The position numbers and the translations under genes are program-made. Below the pieces are notes generated by a model, which was given only the letters and a program-made list of their open reading frames with translations, was not told the origin of the DNA and did not search any database. From assembly GCA_018993265.1 (NCBI GenBank), contig JAGKSW010000079.1, forward strand, positions 1 through 64,000: a stretch of DNA of 64,000 bases, written 5' to 3'. Shown here one piece after another: positions 36,401 to 45,074 of this stretch (position 1 is its first letter; the number at the start of each line of letters is the position of its first letter). Source of the DNA: Nostoc sp. TH1S01. GTDB lineage: Bacteria > Cyanobacteriota > Cyanobacteriia > Cyanobacteriales > Nostocaceae.

Positions 36401-39229
36401 CAGTAAGGGAAACAAGGGTGAACCAGAAAGGTAAGCTACGGGCATGATGCTACCAGCAATTTGTACAATTGCCAGTTTTGTAGGGTCGGTCATCAAGTCG
36501 AGATGAACTAAATCTGCAATCTTTCTCTTGCCAATCAGTTGATTAATCGTTTGGATTTCTTGTTGAATATCTCCTGGTGAGGGTGTGTCTTTTAAAGTCA
36601 CGCCTAACTGTTGCAAAATTGTTTGAGCGATCGCAATAGCTTCGCTAAATTTATTCTGGGCGACAAGAGCTTGAATTTTAATTCGGTAAACATTTACCTG
36701 TTCAGGTAAAGATTTTGCTTGCTGAATTACAAGATTAATGAACTCTTCCATTACCTCAAAATCACCGCACAGCATAGCCAATTCCGCAGCTAATTCATGC
36801 AAAGCGCAGGTGATTTCATACTGCTGTTGCCAAGCTTGTTCACTTAACAGTGATAATCCCACTGTGGCGTATTCCCTGGCTGCTAGATAAGCGGTGGCGG
36901 CTTTAGCTTTACGACAAGCCGTCAGGTTGAGTTGGGCGAGTTCTTCTCTTTGGGTTGGTTGGGTAATTAAATGCGTGCCGTGATTTAATTGATTTACCAG
37001 TTCAAAAATGCGTTCTTCTCTGGCTGCGGGAGAAATTTTTTGTAAGAGTAGTTGTCCAATGCGGTAATGAGTTTTTTGTTTTTGTGCTGTGGGAATTAAT
37101 GAATAAGCCGCTTGTTGGATGCGATCGTGTAAAAATCTGTATTGGACTAATGGTTGATGATTGTTATTTTTGATGACTAATTCATCATGAATATCTCTGT
37201 GATAAAACTTATAAACATGAGTAGTCGGTAAAATTAATCCTTCCTGTAAAGCTTTCCATAAATCAGCCGCTGTTTCAATTTCTGATATTTCAGCTACAAT
37301 TGCTAAAGTTGCTAAATCAAATTGATTCCCAATATAAGCTGCTAATTGTAAGACATATTGAGTTGCTAAAGGCAGTTTTTGTAATTGAAATGTCATAAAA
37401 TTTACAACATCATCTGTAACTGCTTGCTGACTCACTTGGGTCATGTCGCATTCCCAACAGCCTAAATCAAAGTTAAATTGAATTAGCCGATCTTGATGCA
37501 GTGCTTTGAGAAACTGAGTAGCGAAAAAGGGATTACCGTGGGTTTTTTGCGAGATCAGTTGTGAAAGCGGCCATGCTAAATTTTCTGGACATTTCAGTGT
37601 GTCAGCCACTAATTGATTAACTTTTCCTTGGCTGAGGGGTAATAAATGAAGCTGATGAATTGTTGTTTGTGTTTTTTCAATTTCACCCAAAGTCAACATC
37701 AATGGATGTATGGGACTAACTTCATGATCACGATAAGCGCCAATTAATAACAGATACGGTGTATCAGCCATTAATAGTTGCATTAACTTTAATGACGCTG
37801 AATCTGCCCATTGCAAATCATCTAAAAACACTACTAAGGGATGTGCTGCACTGGTAAAGACTTTGGTAAATTTTTGAAATATTAAATAAAATCTATTTTC
37901 GGCTGTAGTTCCTGATAATTCTGGTAATAGTGGTTGTTTACCAATAATCTGTTCTAATTCAGGAATGACATCAATAATTACTTGTCCACTTTCACCAATA
38001 GCAGCTAAGATTTTGCTTTGCCATTGCTGGATTTGCTCATCACTTTCAGTTAACAATTGCCCGATTAATTCTTGGAACGCTTGGACAAAAGCACTAAAAG
38101 GAATGTTGCGATTAAATTGGTCAAATTTGCCTTTAATAAAATAACCATGTTGTTTAACAATGGGTTTATGAACTTCATTGACAATGGCTGTTTTCCCAAT
38201 TCCAGAATAGCCAGAAACTAACATCATTTCTGTTGCACCTTGGCTGACTCTAGCAAATGCTTGTAAAAGAGTATCTACTTCGCTTTCTCGTCCATAAAGT
38301 TTATCAGGAATGATGAAGCGATCGCACACATCTCTCTGGGCAATTGCAAAACTCTCAATGCTGCCATTTTCTTTGAGTTGAAGACAGCATTTTTCTAAAT
38401 CATATTTCAATCCCAAGGCACTTTGATAGCGGTCTTCGGCATTTTTCGCCATCAATTTACTGACAATCTCTGCAAGTACAGACGGAATTGCTGGGTGAAT
38501 TTGATTAACTAAAGGGGGTTTTTTGGCAATATGACAATGTACCCACTCCATCGCATCATGCGATTTAAATGGTAATTCTCCAGTGAGTAATTCGTAAAAA
38601 GTTACTCCTAAAGAGTAAAAATCAGTACGGTAGTCAATACCCCGGTTCATCCTCCCTGTTTGTTCTGGGGAAATATAAGCTAATGTTCCTTCTAAAACAT
38701 TGGGACTCACAAGAGTTTGGGTTTCTCGTGGTAGTAAAGATGCAATGCTAAAGTCAATTAATTTAACTTGTTTGGTGTCGGGATTAATTAAGATGTTGCT
38801 GGGTTTAATATCTTTATGAATAATGCGGTCATGGTACAGGATTTCCAAGGCTTTGCATAATGCGATCGCAATTTCTAAAAACTCTTGTAGCGATTCTAAA
38901 CTTCCTCCCATTCCCGACTTTTGGCTTTCAACTCCCCATTGCTTGAGAGAAATTCCCCCAAAGTCTTCCATTACCAAAACATAGCCATTTTGGTAAGGTT
39001 CCAGGCTATAGGTTTGGATAATTAACGGCGAGTTGAGATTTTTGGCAATGGTATACTGGTTGCGAAATTGTACCAGTTCACTAAAACTGGGGTAAGGATT
39101 TTTCAGTAGTTTGATCACTACAGGTAATGAGTCAGTCTCTCTATAACCGCGATACACCAGCGTTCTCGAACCGTTGTAGAGTTTTTCTGTAACCTGATAT
39201 CCAGGAATGCTGACTATTGTGTTAACCAT
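33440..39229 (-). CDS. Giant multi-kinase: Ser/Thr kinase - ATPase - GAF - PAS - His kinase
   Basis: 1929 residues, HstK-like architecture. Ser/Thr kinase domain (about 10-270): Lys40 in VVIKLL, HKDIKPSN (138-145), DFS in place of DFG (159-161), and YISPEQTG activation region. An ATPase module follows (Walker A GYSGIGKT at 340-347, LVVFLDDLQWAD, YRDHEVSP), then a long helical TPR-like sensor region (about 700-1300), a GAF domain (about 1340-1515), PAS (about 1516-1650, SRNISDRKQ) and a histidine kinase core with His1679 (VAGVAHEMNNPLGF). Both kinase types look intact save DFS. It lies 74 bp downstream of its paralog and 15 bp upstream of the PAS kinase. Confidence 0.93.
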   Translation of the reverse strand: MVNTIVSIPGYQVTEKLYNGSRTLVYRGYRETDSLPVVIKLLKNPYPSFSELVQFRNQYTIAKNLNSPLIIQTYSLEPYQNGYVLVMEDFGGISLKQWGVESQKSGMGGSLESLQEFLEIAIALCKALEILYHDRIIHKDIKPSNILINPDTKQVKLIDFSIASLLPRETQTLVSPNVLEGTLAYISPEQTGRMNRGIDYRTDFYSLGVTFYELLTGELPFKSHDAMEWVHCHIAKKPPLVNQIHPAIPSVLAEIVSKLMAKNAEDRYQSALGLKYDLEKCCLQLKENGSIESFAIAQRDVCDRFIIPDKLYGRESEVDTLLQAFARVSQGATEMMLVSGYSGIGKTAIVNEVHKPIVKQHGYFIKGKFDQFNRNIPFSAFVQAFQELIGQLLTESDEQIQQWQSKILAAIGESGQVIIDVIPELEQIIGKQPLLPELSGTTAENRFYLIFQKFTKVFTSAAHPLVVFLDDLQWADSASLKLMQLLMADTPYLLLIGAYRDHEVSPIHPLMLTLGEIEKTQTTIHQLHLLPLSQGKVNQLVADTLKCPENLAWPLSQLISQKTHGNPFFATQFLKALHQDRLIQFNFDLGCWECDMTQVSQQAVTDDVVNFMTFQLQKLPLATQYVLQLAAYIGNQFDLATLAIVAEISEIETAADLWKALQEGLILPTTHVYKFYHRDIHDELVIKNNNHQPLVQYRFLHDRIQQAAYSLIPTAQKQKTHYRIGQLLLQKISPAAREERIFELVNQLNHGTHLITQPTQREELAQLNLTACRKAKAATAYLAAREYATVGLSLLSEQAWQQQYEITCALHELAAELAMLCGDFEVMEEFINLVIQQAKSLPEQVNVYRIKIQALVAQNKFSEAIAIAQTILQQLGVTLKDTPSPGDIQQEIQTINQLIGKRKIADLVHLDLMTDPTKLAIVQIAGSIMPVAYLSGSPLFPLLISLSVKTSIQYGNTPATSYIYCSYSVLLCNFLQDVDTATEFGQLALQLTSKLDAKTAKPQVCLLLGLYIRPRKSHIQETLPLLQEGYSIGLEVGDLEFAGHNAHNYCFYAFCCGQSLITLEQETRAYCNGLMQLNQLTTANYCRIYWQAGLNLLNLTENPTLLSGEALQEDEFVSLLRSANDSYGLYIFSLYKLMLCFLFAEIAAAENYATEVRRYFMAGAGLASEPVFYFYDSLLALAQLNETSPALERVTENQTKLQYWAHYAPMNHQHKVDLIEAEKQRVLGKFYEAGDFYDRAISGAKANGYIQEEALANELAAKFYLNWGKEKIAAGYLQEAYYCYARWGAKAKINELENRYPQLLHLILQQQKNEFNPLETIAAHKVAASTRTSSSDSTSYSEILDFTSALKAAQAISSSLKLDELVANLLQIILENSGAKKAILLLPQNHTWQIQAIALIENGKLRHILVPQLLETCPDIPIKIIHYVINTQKTLVIENCQTDIPGVIGEYMLQYQPQSVFCTPIVNQGHLVGLLYLENKLTTGVFTQERVKVIKLLASQAAISLENARLFQQSQQALQDSLLKQFSIDRASIGIWWVEEDASIFYVNDAVCQDLGYQREEIIGKNIFDFDAAFPQELWAEHWQTLSEKGFGEFESYHRHKNGQIFPVEVTVNYVEFNGKAYNFAFSRNISDRKQAETAIKQKSQELEAALQNLQQAQLQMVQSEKMSALGNLVAGVAHEMNNPLGFIAASLKQTQPTIAEIIEHLYLYQESLPNPSDEIQAHAEEIDLDYSLEDLPKVIDAMILACDRLKNISTSLRTFSRADQDYKVSFHIHEGIDSTLLILRHRLKANEKRPAIEVITDYGNIPPIECFPGQLNQVFMNILANAIDAIEEVNFSKNQIIQHQIKIQTSVQNKFVEIKIADNGIGMDAAVKQKIFENLFTTKAVGKGTGLGLAIARQIIVEKHSGSIECNSSPGQGTEFVILIPLRQ

Positions 39230-39302
39230 ACCGCCAAATCTTGATGATTTACGATTTTATTTTTCCCAGTTAGGTTAACTTTTTTATAAAATCAGCAAAA
39301 AT

Positions 39303-42300
39303 TTATAACGGAATTTTAATTACAAATTCTGTTCCTGTACCCAAAACAGAGTGACAACTTAAGATTCCGCCGTGGGTTTCTTCCACAATTTGACGCGCGA
39401 TCGCTAGTCCTAAACCTGTTCCCTTACCCACTACTTTCGTAGTAAATAAATGATCAAAAATCTTCTGTTGGATTTCTGCACTCATTCCCTTACCATTATC
39501 AGCAATTGAGATTTTTACATATTTATCTAAAATTGATGTTGTAATTTTGATGTGGTTAGGATGAGTTTTGATATCTGCAAAACTTTTGCCAATATTTGCT
39601 TCTTCTAAAGCATCAATAGCATTGGCTAAAATATTCATAAACACCTGATTTAATTGCCCAGGAAAACAATTTACTAAAGGTAAATCGCCATAATTAGTAG
39701 TAACTTGAACTGCTGGGCGTTGTTCATTTGCTTTGAGACGATGTTTGAGAATTAAAATTGTGCTATCAATTCCTTCATGTAGATTAAACTTGACTTTGTA
39801 ATCTTTGTCAGCGCGGGAGAAGGTACGCAAACTAGTGCTAATATTGTTCAGGCGATCGCACGCCATCACCATTGAATCAAGCATCTTTGGTAAGTCTTCT
39901 AAACTATACTCTAAATCGATTTTTTTAGCATGTTTTTGGATGTGATTATCAGGATTTGGTAAACTTTGTTGATAGAGTTGCAAGTGTTCAATAATATCAG
40001 CCAAGGTGGGTTTAGCTTGTTGTAGACTAGCATAAATAAAGCCTAGAGGATTATTCATTTCATGGGCTACGCCTGCAACTAAATTACCTAAAGCCGACAT
40101 TTTTTCGCTTTGGATAATTTGTAATTGTGCTTGTTGTAAATCTTGTAATGCTTGTTGGGATTGTTGATAAAGTCGCGCATTTTCTAAGGAGATGGCAGCT
40201 TGATAGGAAAGCAGACTAATCACTTTGAGGCGTTCGTTAGTAAATACGCCTGTTGTGAGTTGATTTTCTAGATAGAGTATCCCAACTAAATTGCCTTGGT
40301 TAATCATCGGTGTACATAAAACACTTTGGGGTTGATGTTGCAGCATATATTCCCCAATTAAACCAGGAATATCTGTTTGGCAATTATCTATAACTATTGT
40401 TTGTTGAGTATTTTTGACATAATTAATAATTTTGAGGGGAATGTCTGGACAAGTATCTAGTAATTTTGGTTCAAGGATAGTTTGAATATGATTTTGGCAC
40501 TGATCTTGATGATTAATCCAAGTAATTGCTCGAACTTGCCAGATATTTTCTTGGGGTAGCATTAATATAGATTTTTTCGCACCGGAGTTTTCGAGAATAA
40601 TTTTGGTGAGGCTGGTAATTAGTTCATCTAACTCAATACTGCTAGAAATAGTTTGAGCCGCTTTGAGTACGCTGGTAAAATCTAAGGTATCGGAAATACT
40701 GCTAACACTAGAGTTATGAGCAGATGAAGTTAACGTAGAAAAAGCAATAGAAGTAATTGTTTCCCCAGGATTGAGATTGAATTGTCTTTGTTCCAGGATA
40801 GGTTTGAGTAGTTGGGGATAGCGTTGTTCCAGGTCATCTGTTTTAGCTTTTGCTCCCCATTTGGCATAGCAATAGTAGGCTTCTTGCATATAACCTGCGG
40901 CAACTTTTGATTTATCCCAATTAAGATACAATTTAGCTGCTAGTTCGTTAGCTAAAGCTTCTTCTAGGATATCACCGTTGCTTTTGGCTGCGATGATGAC
41001 GCGATCGTAGAGGTCGCTAGCATCTTGATTTTGACCTAAAACTCGATAGCGTTCTGCCGCTAAAAAAAGGCATATAGATTGAGCATTAACAGGTGCAAAA
41101 CGAGCGCGGCGGGCGAGAATTTTCTGGATTTCCGCTACACGCTGAAGTAATTTTTTTTGTAGGGGTGGCGCACTAATTTGATAGGCAGCTAATCGAATCA
41201 ATCCTTCAAAAAAAGCCATCGGTATGACAGCATAGGTAGCAGCATTACCACTCTCATAGATTCGATAGTGATCGGCATAGTTGAGGGCGGCGGGAATGTC
41301 TTCAAAGTAATAGGCTAGAGCTAATTTGTATCCATAAAAAGCATTTAAAAAGGTAGTGGCTCCCGCAGCTATCAATTCTTCGCTAACTTTTTGATCGGCT
41401 ATTTCATCACCAAAAAGATAATGAGGATTGGGCGCGGTAACTTGGAGTTTAGTTAAATATTGTTTGAGAACATCGAGATTAAATAAATTCGACTGATCGT
41501 TCATCTTGGCGATCGCCTGGCGGTAAGAATTCGTCAGTGCTAATAAATCTTCGAGTGGTTCACTAAGATGAAACCTGACAGTAACATCGCCGACATAACA
41601 TAGTCCAGCATAGACTAAATCCCCACTGGCCAGGGCTGCGGGAATTGCCGACTGTAGCAGGTGTTGGCTATCGCGTAAAGATTGTATGCAAGGTTGACTA
41701 AAAAAGGCAGCATCGAATTTTACCTTGGCCTCAATCGCCAGATTGGGCATTCGCTCGAATAAACGCAGAGATAATTGCCCCAGTTGATAACTGTGAGCAA
41801 AATCCTTTAAATCTGCCAGAATAATGCTGTAAAGACTGTAGGCACGAGCAGTCCAGATAGAATTACCTTCTTTAAGGGATTTCTGCACCCCAACAAATGC
41901 CAAATAGGCAAACATATTTTTCGAGGCAAAATAGGCAGGATAGGTGAGTAAATTCAAAATCCGCATTGCCGCGATGGACTGGGGATTAGTCATTTGCGGT
42001 AGTTGCAGTAGAGTATTGATAGATTTGCCCTGCAATCGTAACTTGGTCTTGACGAGGGCAATCAATAGTTGCAGTTGACTTGGATTGGCGGGTATTTTCA
42101 CTCCCAATTGAGCGAGAATTTGTAACCCAGTAGCGATCGCCTGAAGATAATTTTTCTGGGTAGTCAAAACTTGGATCTGGGTTTCATAGGCAGGAACGCG
42201 ATCAAGGACATTTTTAGCTCGTAGAAATACCGTTTCTACCAGTTCGGTAACAAGAGAAAATTCCCCTTGCAAAAAAGCACTTTCGGCGGCAATATGATGC

Positions 42301-44762
42301 AGGGGAAGTAGAAGATGATATTGTTCTGCCCAATTAGCTGTGGCATTCTCAATTGCCTGATGTGTTGTTGCATTGACATTGAGGGTCAGCAAGTTAATTC
42401 CCATATTGGCATAGTTCAGCGCAGCTTCATAAGCGGCTGATAGACGCGCTTTTTGGGCGGCGGCGAGATTGAGTTGTGCCAGGTTGACTAGTTCTGTCGT
42501 TGCCGTAATTAGCGGCCGCCCCATGTTTAATTGATTTACCAAAGTGAATAACTGTGTACCCTGTGCTTCATTACCAAGGCGTTTGAGCAGCAATCGCCCA
42601 ATTTGTAAGTGTTTGCTTGGTTTGCGATCGTCAGGAATCAGAGAATAGGCAGCCTGTTGGACGCGATCGTGTAAAAATTTATAGGCAGCAGTCTCTGGAA
42701 TTTCTTGATTGACCGCTTGAGTTTCCTCTCCCACATAAAATCTATACACATGACTAATTGGGACTATTAAACCTTCTTGTAAGGCTTTCCACAAATTTGC
42801 AGCAACTTCGATTGCTAATTGTTCAGAAACAATAGCTAAAGTTCCTAAATCGAACTGATTGCCAATACAAGCTGTCAACTGCAATATATTTTGCGTAGAT
42901 AGTGGCAATCTTTGCAGTTGCAATGCCATAAAAGCAACAACATCATCTGTGACTGCTAACTGAGTTACTTGGGCAATATCACATTGCCAACATCCCAAGT
43001 TACGGTTAAATTGAATCAGTTTATCTTGATATAATGCTTTGAGAAACTGAGTGGCAAAAAATGGGTTTCCTTGGGTTTTACGATACACCAATTCTGTTAA
43101 AGGTTGTGCTAAGAAAACCGTACAATTGAGAGTATCAGCTACTAAATTATTCAAACTATTTTGACTTAAAGGTTGGAGATTAATAGTATTTAAATTGGCT
43201 GCTGTTTTATTTACTCGCTCCAAAGTCAACATTAACGGGTGTGCTGGGGTGACTTCATGATCACGATAGGCACCAATTAACAACAAATAACTTGTGTCAG
43301 CCATCAATAGTTGGATTAACTTAAGTGATGCCGAATCTGCCCACTGTAAATCATCTAAAAATATCACTAATGGATGTTCTAAACTGGTAAAAACTTGGGT
43401 AAATCTTTGAAATAATAAATTAAATCTATTTTCGGCTGCTGTTCCTGATAATTCTAATGCTGGTGGTTGCTTACCAATAATATTTTCTAATTCAGGGATG
43501 ACTTCAATAATTACTTGTCCATTTTCGCCAAAAGCTGTTAATAGTTTATGTTTCCATGCTTGAATTTGAGGATCACTTTCTGTTAATAATTGTCCAATTA
43601 AATCCCGGAATGCTTGCACAAAAGCCGAGAACGGTATATTCCTTTGAAATTGGTCAAATTTGCCTTTGATAAAATAGCCGCGCTGTCTAACAATTGGTTT
43701 ATGTACCTCGTTGACAACCGCAGTTTTACCAATTCCAGAAAAACCCGCAATGAGCATCATTTCTGTTGCACCCTGGCTGACTTGCTCAAATGCTTGCAAC
43801 AGAGTTGCTACTTCGGCTTCTCGTCCATAAAGTTTATCGGGAATGATGAAGCGATCGCACACATCTCTCTGTGCAATTTCAAAGCTTTCAATTGTACCAT
43901 TTCTTTGTAGTTGTTCTAAACAATCTTCTAAATCATACTTCAATCCCAATGCACTTTGATAGCGAGCTTCGGCATTTTTCGCCATCAATTTTTTAATGAT
44001 TTCTGAAATTACCGTGGGAACACTTGGATTAATATCATGTATTAATGGTGCTGTTTTGGCAATATGAGAATGCACCAATTCCATCACATCATGAGATTGA
44101 AAAGGTAATTTTCCTGTAAGCAATTCGTAAAAAGTAACACCCAAAGAATAGAAATCAGTGCGATAATCAATTCCGCGATTTATTCTCCCTGTTTGTTCTG
44201 GAGAAATATAAGCCAGTGTCCCCTCTAAAACATTGGGATTGATAAGAGTTTGGGTTTCTCGTAATAATAAAGATGCAATACTAAAGTCAATTAATTTAAC
44301 TTGTTTGGTTTCGGGATTAATTAAGATATTGCTGGGTTTAATATCTTGATGAATTATTTGTTCGCGGTAGAGTAAATCTAATGTATCGCATAATGCGATC
44401 GCTACTGCTAAAAACTCCTGTAGCAATTCTAAACTTCCCCCCATTCCCGACTTTTGGCTTTCTACTCCCCATTGCTTGAGAGAAATTCCCCCAAAGTCTT
44501 CCATGATCAGCGCATAACCATTTTGGTAAGTTTCCAAACTATAAGTTTGGACAATTAGAGATGATCTGAGGTTTTTAGTAATTGTGTATTGATTACGAAA
44601 CGATAGCAACTCATTAAAGCCAGGGTAAGGATTTTTGAGCAGTTTAATAACTACAGGTAAGGAATCAGCCTCTCGATATCCGCGATACACTAATGTTCGA
44701 GAGCCATTGTAGAGTTCTTCAGTGACGTGATACCCAGGAAGATTCACAACAGTGCCAAGCAT
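39303..44762 (-). CDS. Giant multi-kinase: Ser/Thr kinase - ATPase - GAF - His kinase
   Basis: 1819 residues, tandem paralog of the next gene downstream with the same domain order but no PAS domain between GAF and the histidine kinase. The kinase domain has VVIKLLK, HQDIKPSN (137ff.; HQD for the usual HRD), DFS for DFG, and YISPEQTGRINRG. The ATPase has GFSGIGKTAV and VIFLDDLQWAD. GAF covers about 1380-1540, and the histidine-kinase acceptor is His1567 (GVAHEMNNPLGFI) with HATPase GKGTGLGLAI. It is the first gene of an apparent three-gene operon. In Nostoc 7120 a related protein (HstK) has been studied; ligand and targets are unknown. Confidence 0.93.
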   Translation of the reverse strand: MLGTVVNLPGYHVTEELYNGSRTLVYRGYREADSLPVVIKLLKNPYPGFNELLSFRNQYTITKNLRSSLIVQTYSLETYQNGYALIMEDFGGISLKQWGVESQKSGMGGSLELLQEFLAVAIALCDTLDLLYREQIIHQDIKPSNILINPETKQVKLIDFSIASLLLRETQTLINPNVLEGTLAYISPEQTGRINRGIDYRTDFYSLGVTFYELLTGKLPFQSHDVMELVHSHIAKTAPLIHDINPSVPTVISEIIKKLMAKNAEARYQSALGLKYDLEDCLEQLQRNGTIESFEIAQRDVCDRFIIPDKLYGREAEVATLLQAFEQVSQGATEMMLIAGFSGIGKTAVVNEVHKPIVRQRGYFIKGKFDQFQRNIPFSAFVQAFRDLIGQLLTESDPQIQAWKHKLLTAFGENGQVIIEVIPELENIIGKQPPALELSGTAAENRFNLLFQRFTQVFTSLEHPLVIFLDDLQWADSASLKLIQLLMADTSYLLLIGAYRDHEVTPAHPLMLTLERVNKTAANLNTINLQPLSQNSLNNLVADTLNCTVFLAQPLTELVYRKTQGNPFFATQFLKALYQDKLIQFNRNLGCWQCDIAQVTQLAVTDDVVAFMALQLQRLPLSTQNILQLTACIGNQFDLGTLAIVSEQLAIEVAANLWKALQEGLIVPISHVYRFYVGEETQAVNQEIPETAAYKFLHDRVQQAAYSLIPDDRKPSKHLQIGRLLLKRLGNEAQGTQLFTLVNQLNMGRPLITATTELVNLAQLNLAAAQKARLSAAYEAALNYANMGINLLTLNVNATTHQAIENATANWAEQYHLLLPLHHIAAESAFLQGEFSLVTELVETVFLRAKNVLDRVPAYETQIQVLTTQKNYLQAIATGLQILAQLGVKIPANPSQLQLLIALVKTKLRLQGKSINTLLQLPQMTNPQSIAAMRILNLLTYPAYFASKNMFAYLAFVGVQKSLKEGNSIWTARAYSLYSIILADLKDFAHSYQLGQLSLRLFERMPNLAIEAKVKFDAAFFSQPCIQSLRDSQHLLQSAIPAALASGDLVYAGLCYVGDVTVRFHLSEPLEDLLALTNSYRQAIAKMNDQSNLFNLDVLKQYLTKLQVTAPNPHYLFGDEIADQKVSEELIAAGATTFLNAFYGYKLALAYYFEDIPAALNYADHYRIYESGNAATYAVIPMAFFEGLIRLAAYQISAPPLQKKLLQRVAEIQKILARRARFAPVNAQSICLFLAAERYRVLGQNQDASDLYDRVIIAAKSNGDILEEALANELAAKLYLNWDKSKVAAGYMQEAYYCYAKWGAKAKTDDLEQRYPQLLKPILEQRQFNLNPGETITSIAFSTLTSSAHNSSVSSISDTLDFTSVLKAAQTISSSIELDELITSLTKIILENSGAKKSILMLPQENIWQVRAITWINHQDQCQNHIQTILEPKLLDTCPDIPLKIINYVKNTQQTIVIDNCQTDIPGLIGEYMLQHQPQSVLCTPMINQGNLVGILYLENQLTTGVFTNERLKVISLLSYQAAISLENARLYQQSQQALQDLQQAQLQIIQSEKMSALGNLVAGVAHEMNNPLGFIYASLQQAKPTLADIIEHLQLYQQSLPNPDNHIQKHAKKIDLEYSLEDLPKMLDSMVMACDRLNNISTSLRTFSRADKDYKVKFNLHEGIDSTILILKHRLKANEQRPAVQVTTNYGDLPLVNCFPGQLNQVFMNILANAIDALEEANIGKSFADIKTHPNHIKITTSILDKYVKISIADNGKGMSAEIQQKIFDHLFTTKVVGKGTGLGLAIARQIVEETHGGILSCHSVLGTGTEFVIKIPL

Positions 44763-44836
44763 ACCTCTAAATCCTTAAAATGTCTGGATTTAGTATTCCC
44801 AGACATACTGATTTATTTAGGCGATTAGGCAAAAAT

Positions 44837-44899
44837 TTACACTAGAATTTGAATAGTAAACTCAGTACCTTTCCCGGCAATTGAATGCTAATATTTGAT
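44837..44899 (-). pseudogene. Fossil C-terminus of a histidine kinase
   Basis: Reading the minus strand gives I-K-Y-stop-HSIAGKGTEFTIQILV and TAA at 44837-44839. This matches the extreme C-terminus of the neighbouring kinases (CHSVLGTGTEFVIKIPL; CNSSPGQGTEFVILIPL). The stop sits where Cys is expected. It is a remnant only; the rest of the 44763-45074 gap shows no gene and must hold the gatB promoter. Confidence 0.55.
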
Positions 44900-45074
44900 T
44901 TCTGAAAAAAATCAGTACAACCAGATTAGCAATCTTATTTGATTTCTAAAGGACTGGTTGCGGTAGGGAATAGGGAGTATGGAATGGGGAGTCGATTTGT
45001 TTGTCATTCATTGAGGACTGTTATATAAAGCTAAAATAGTAATTTACGTGTAAATTGGTCGAACTTTTAATTTT

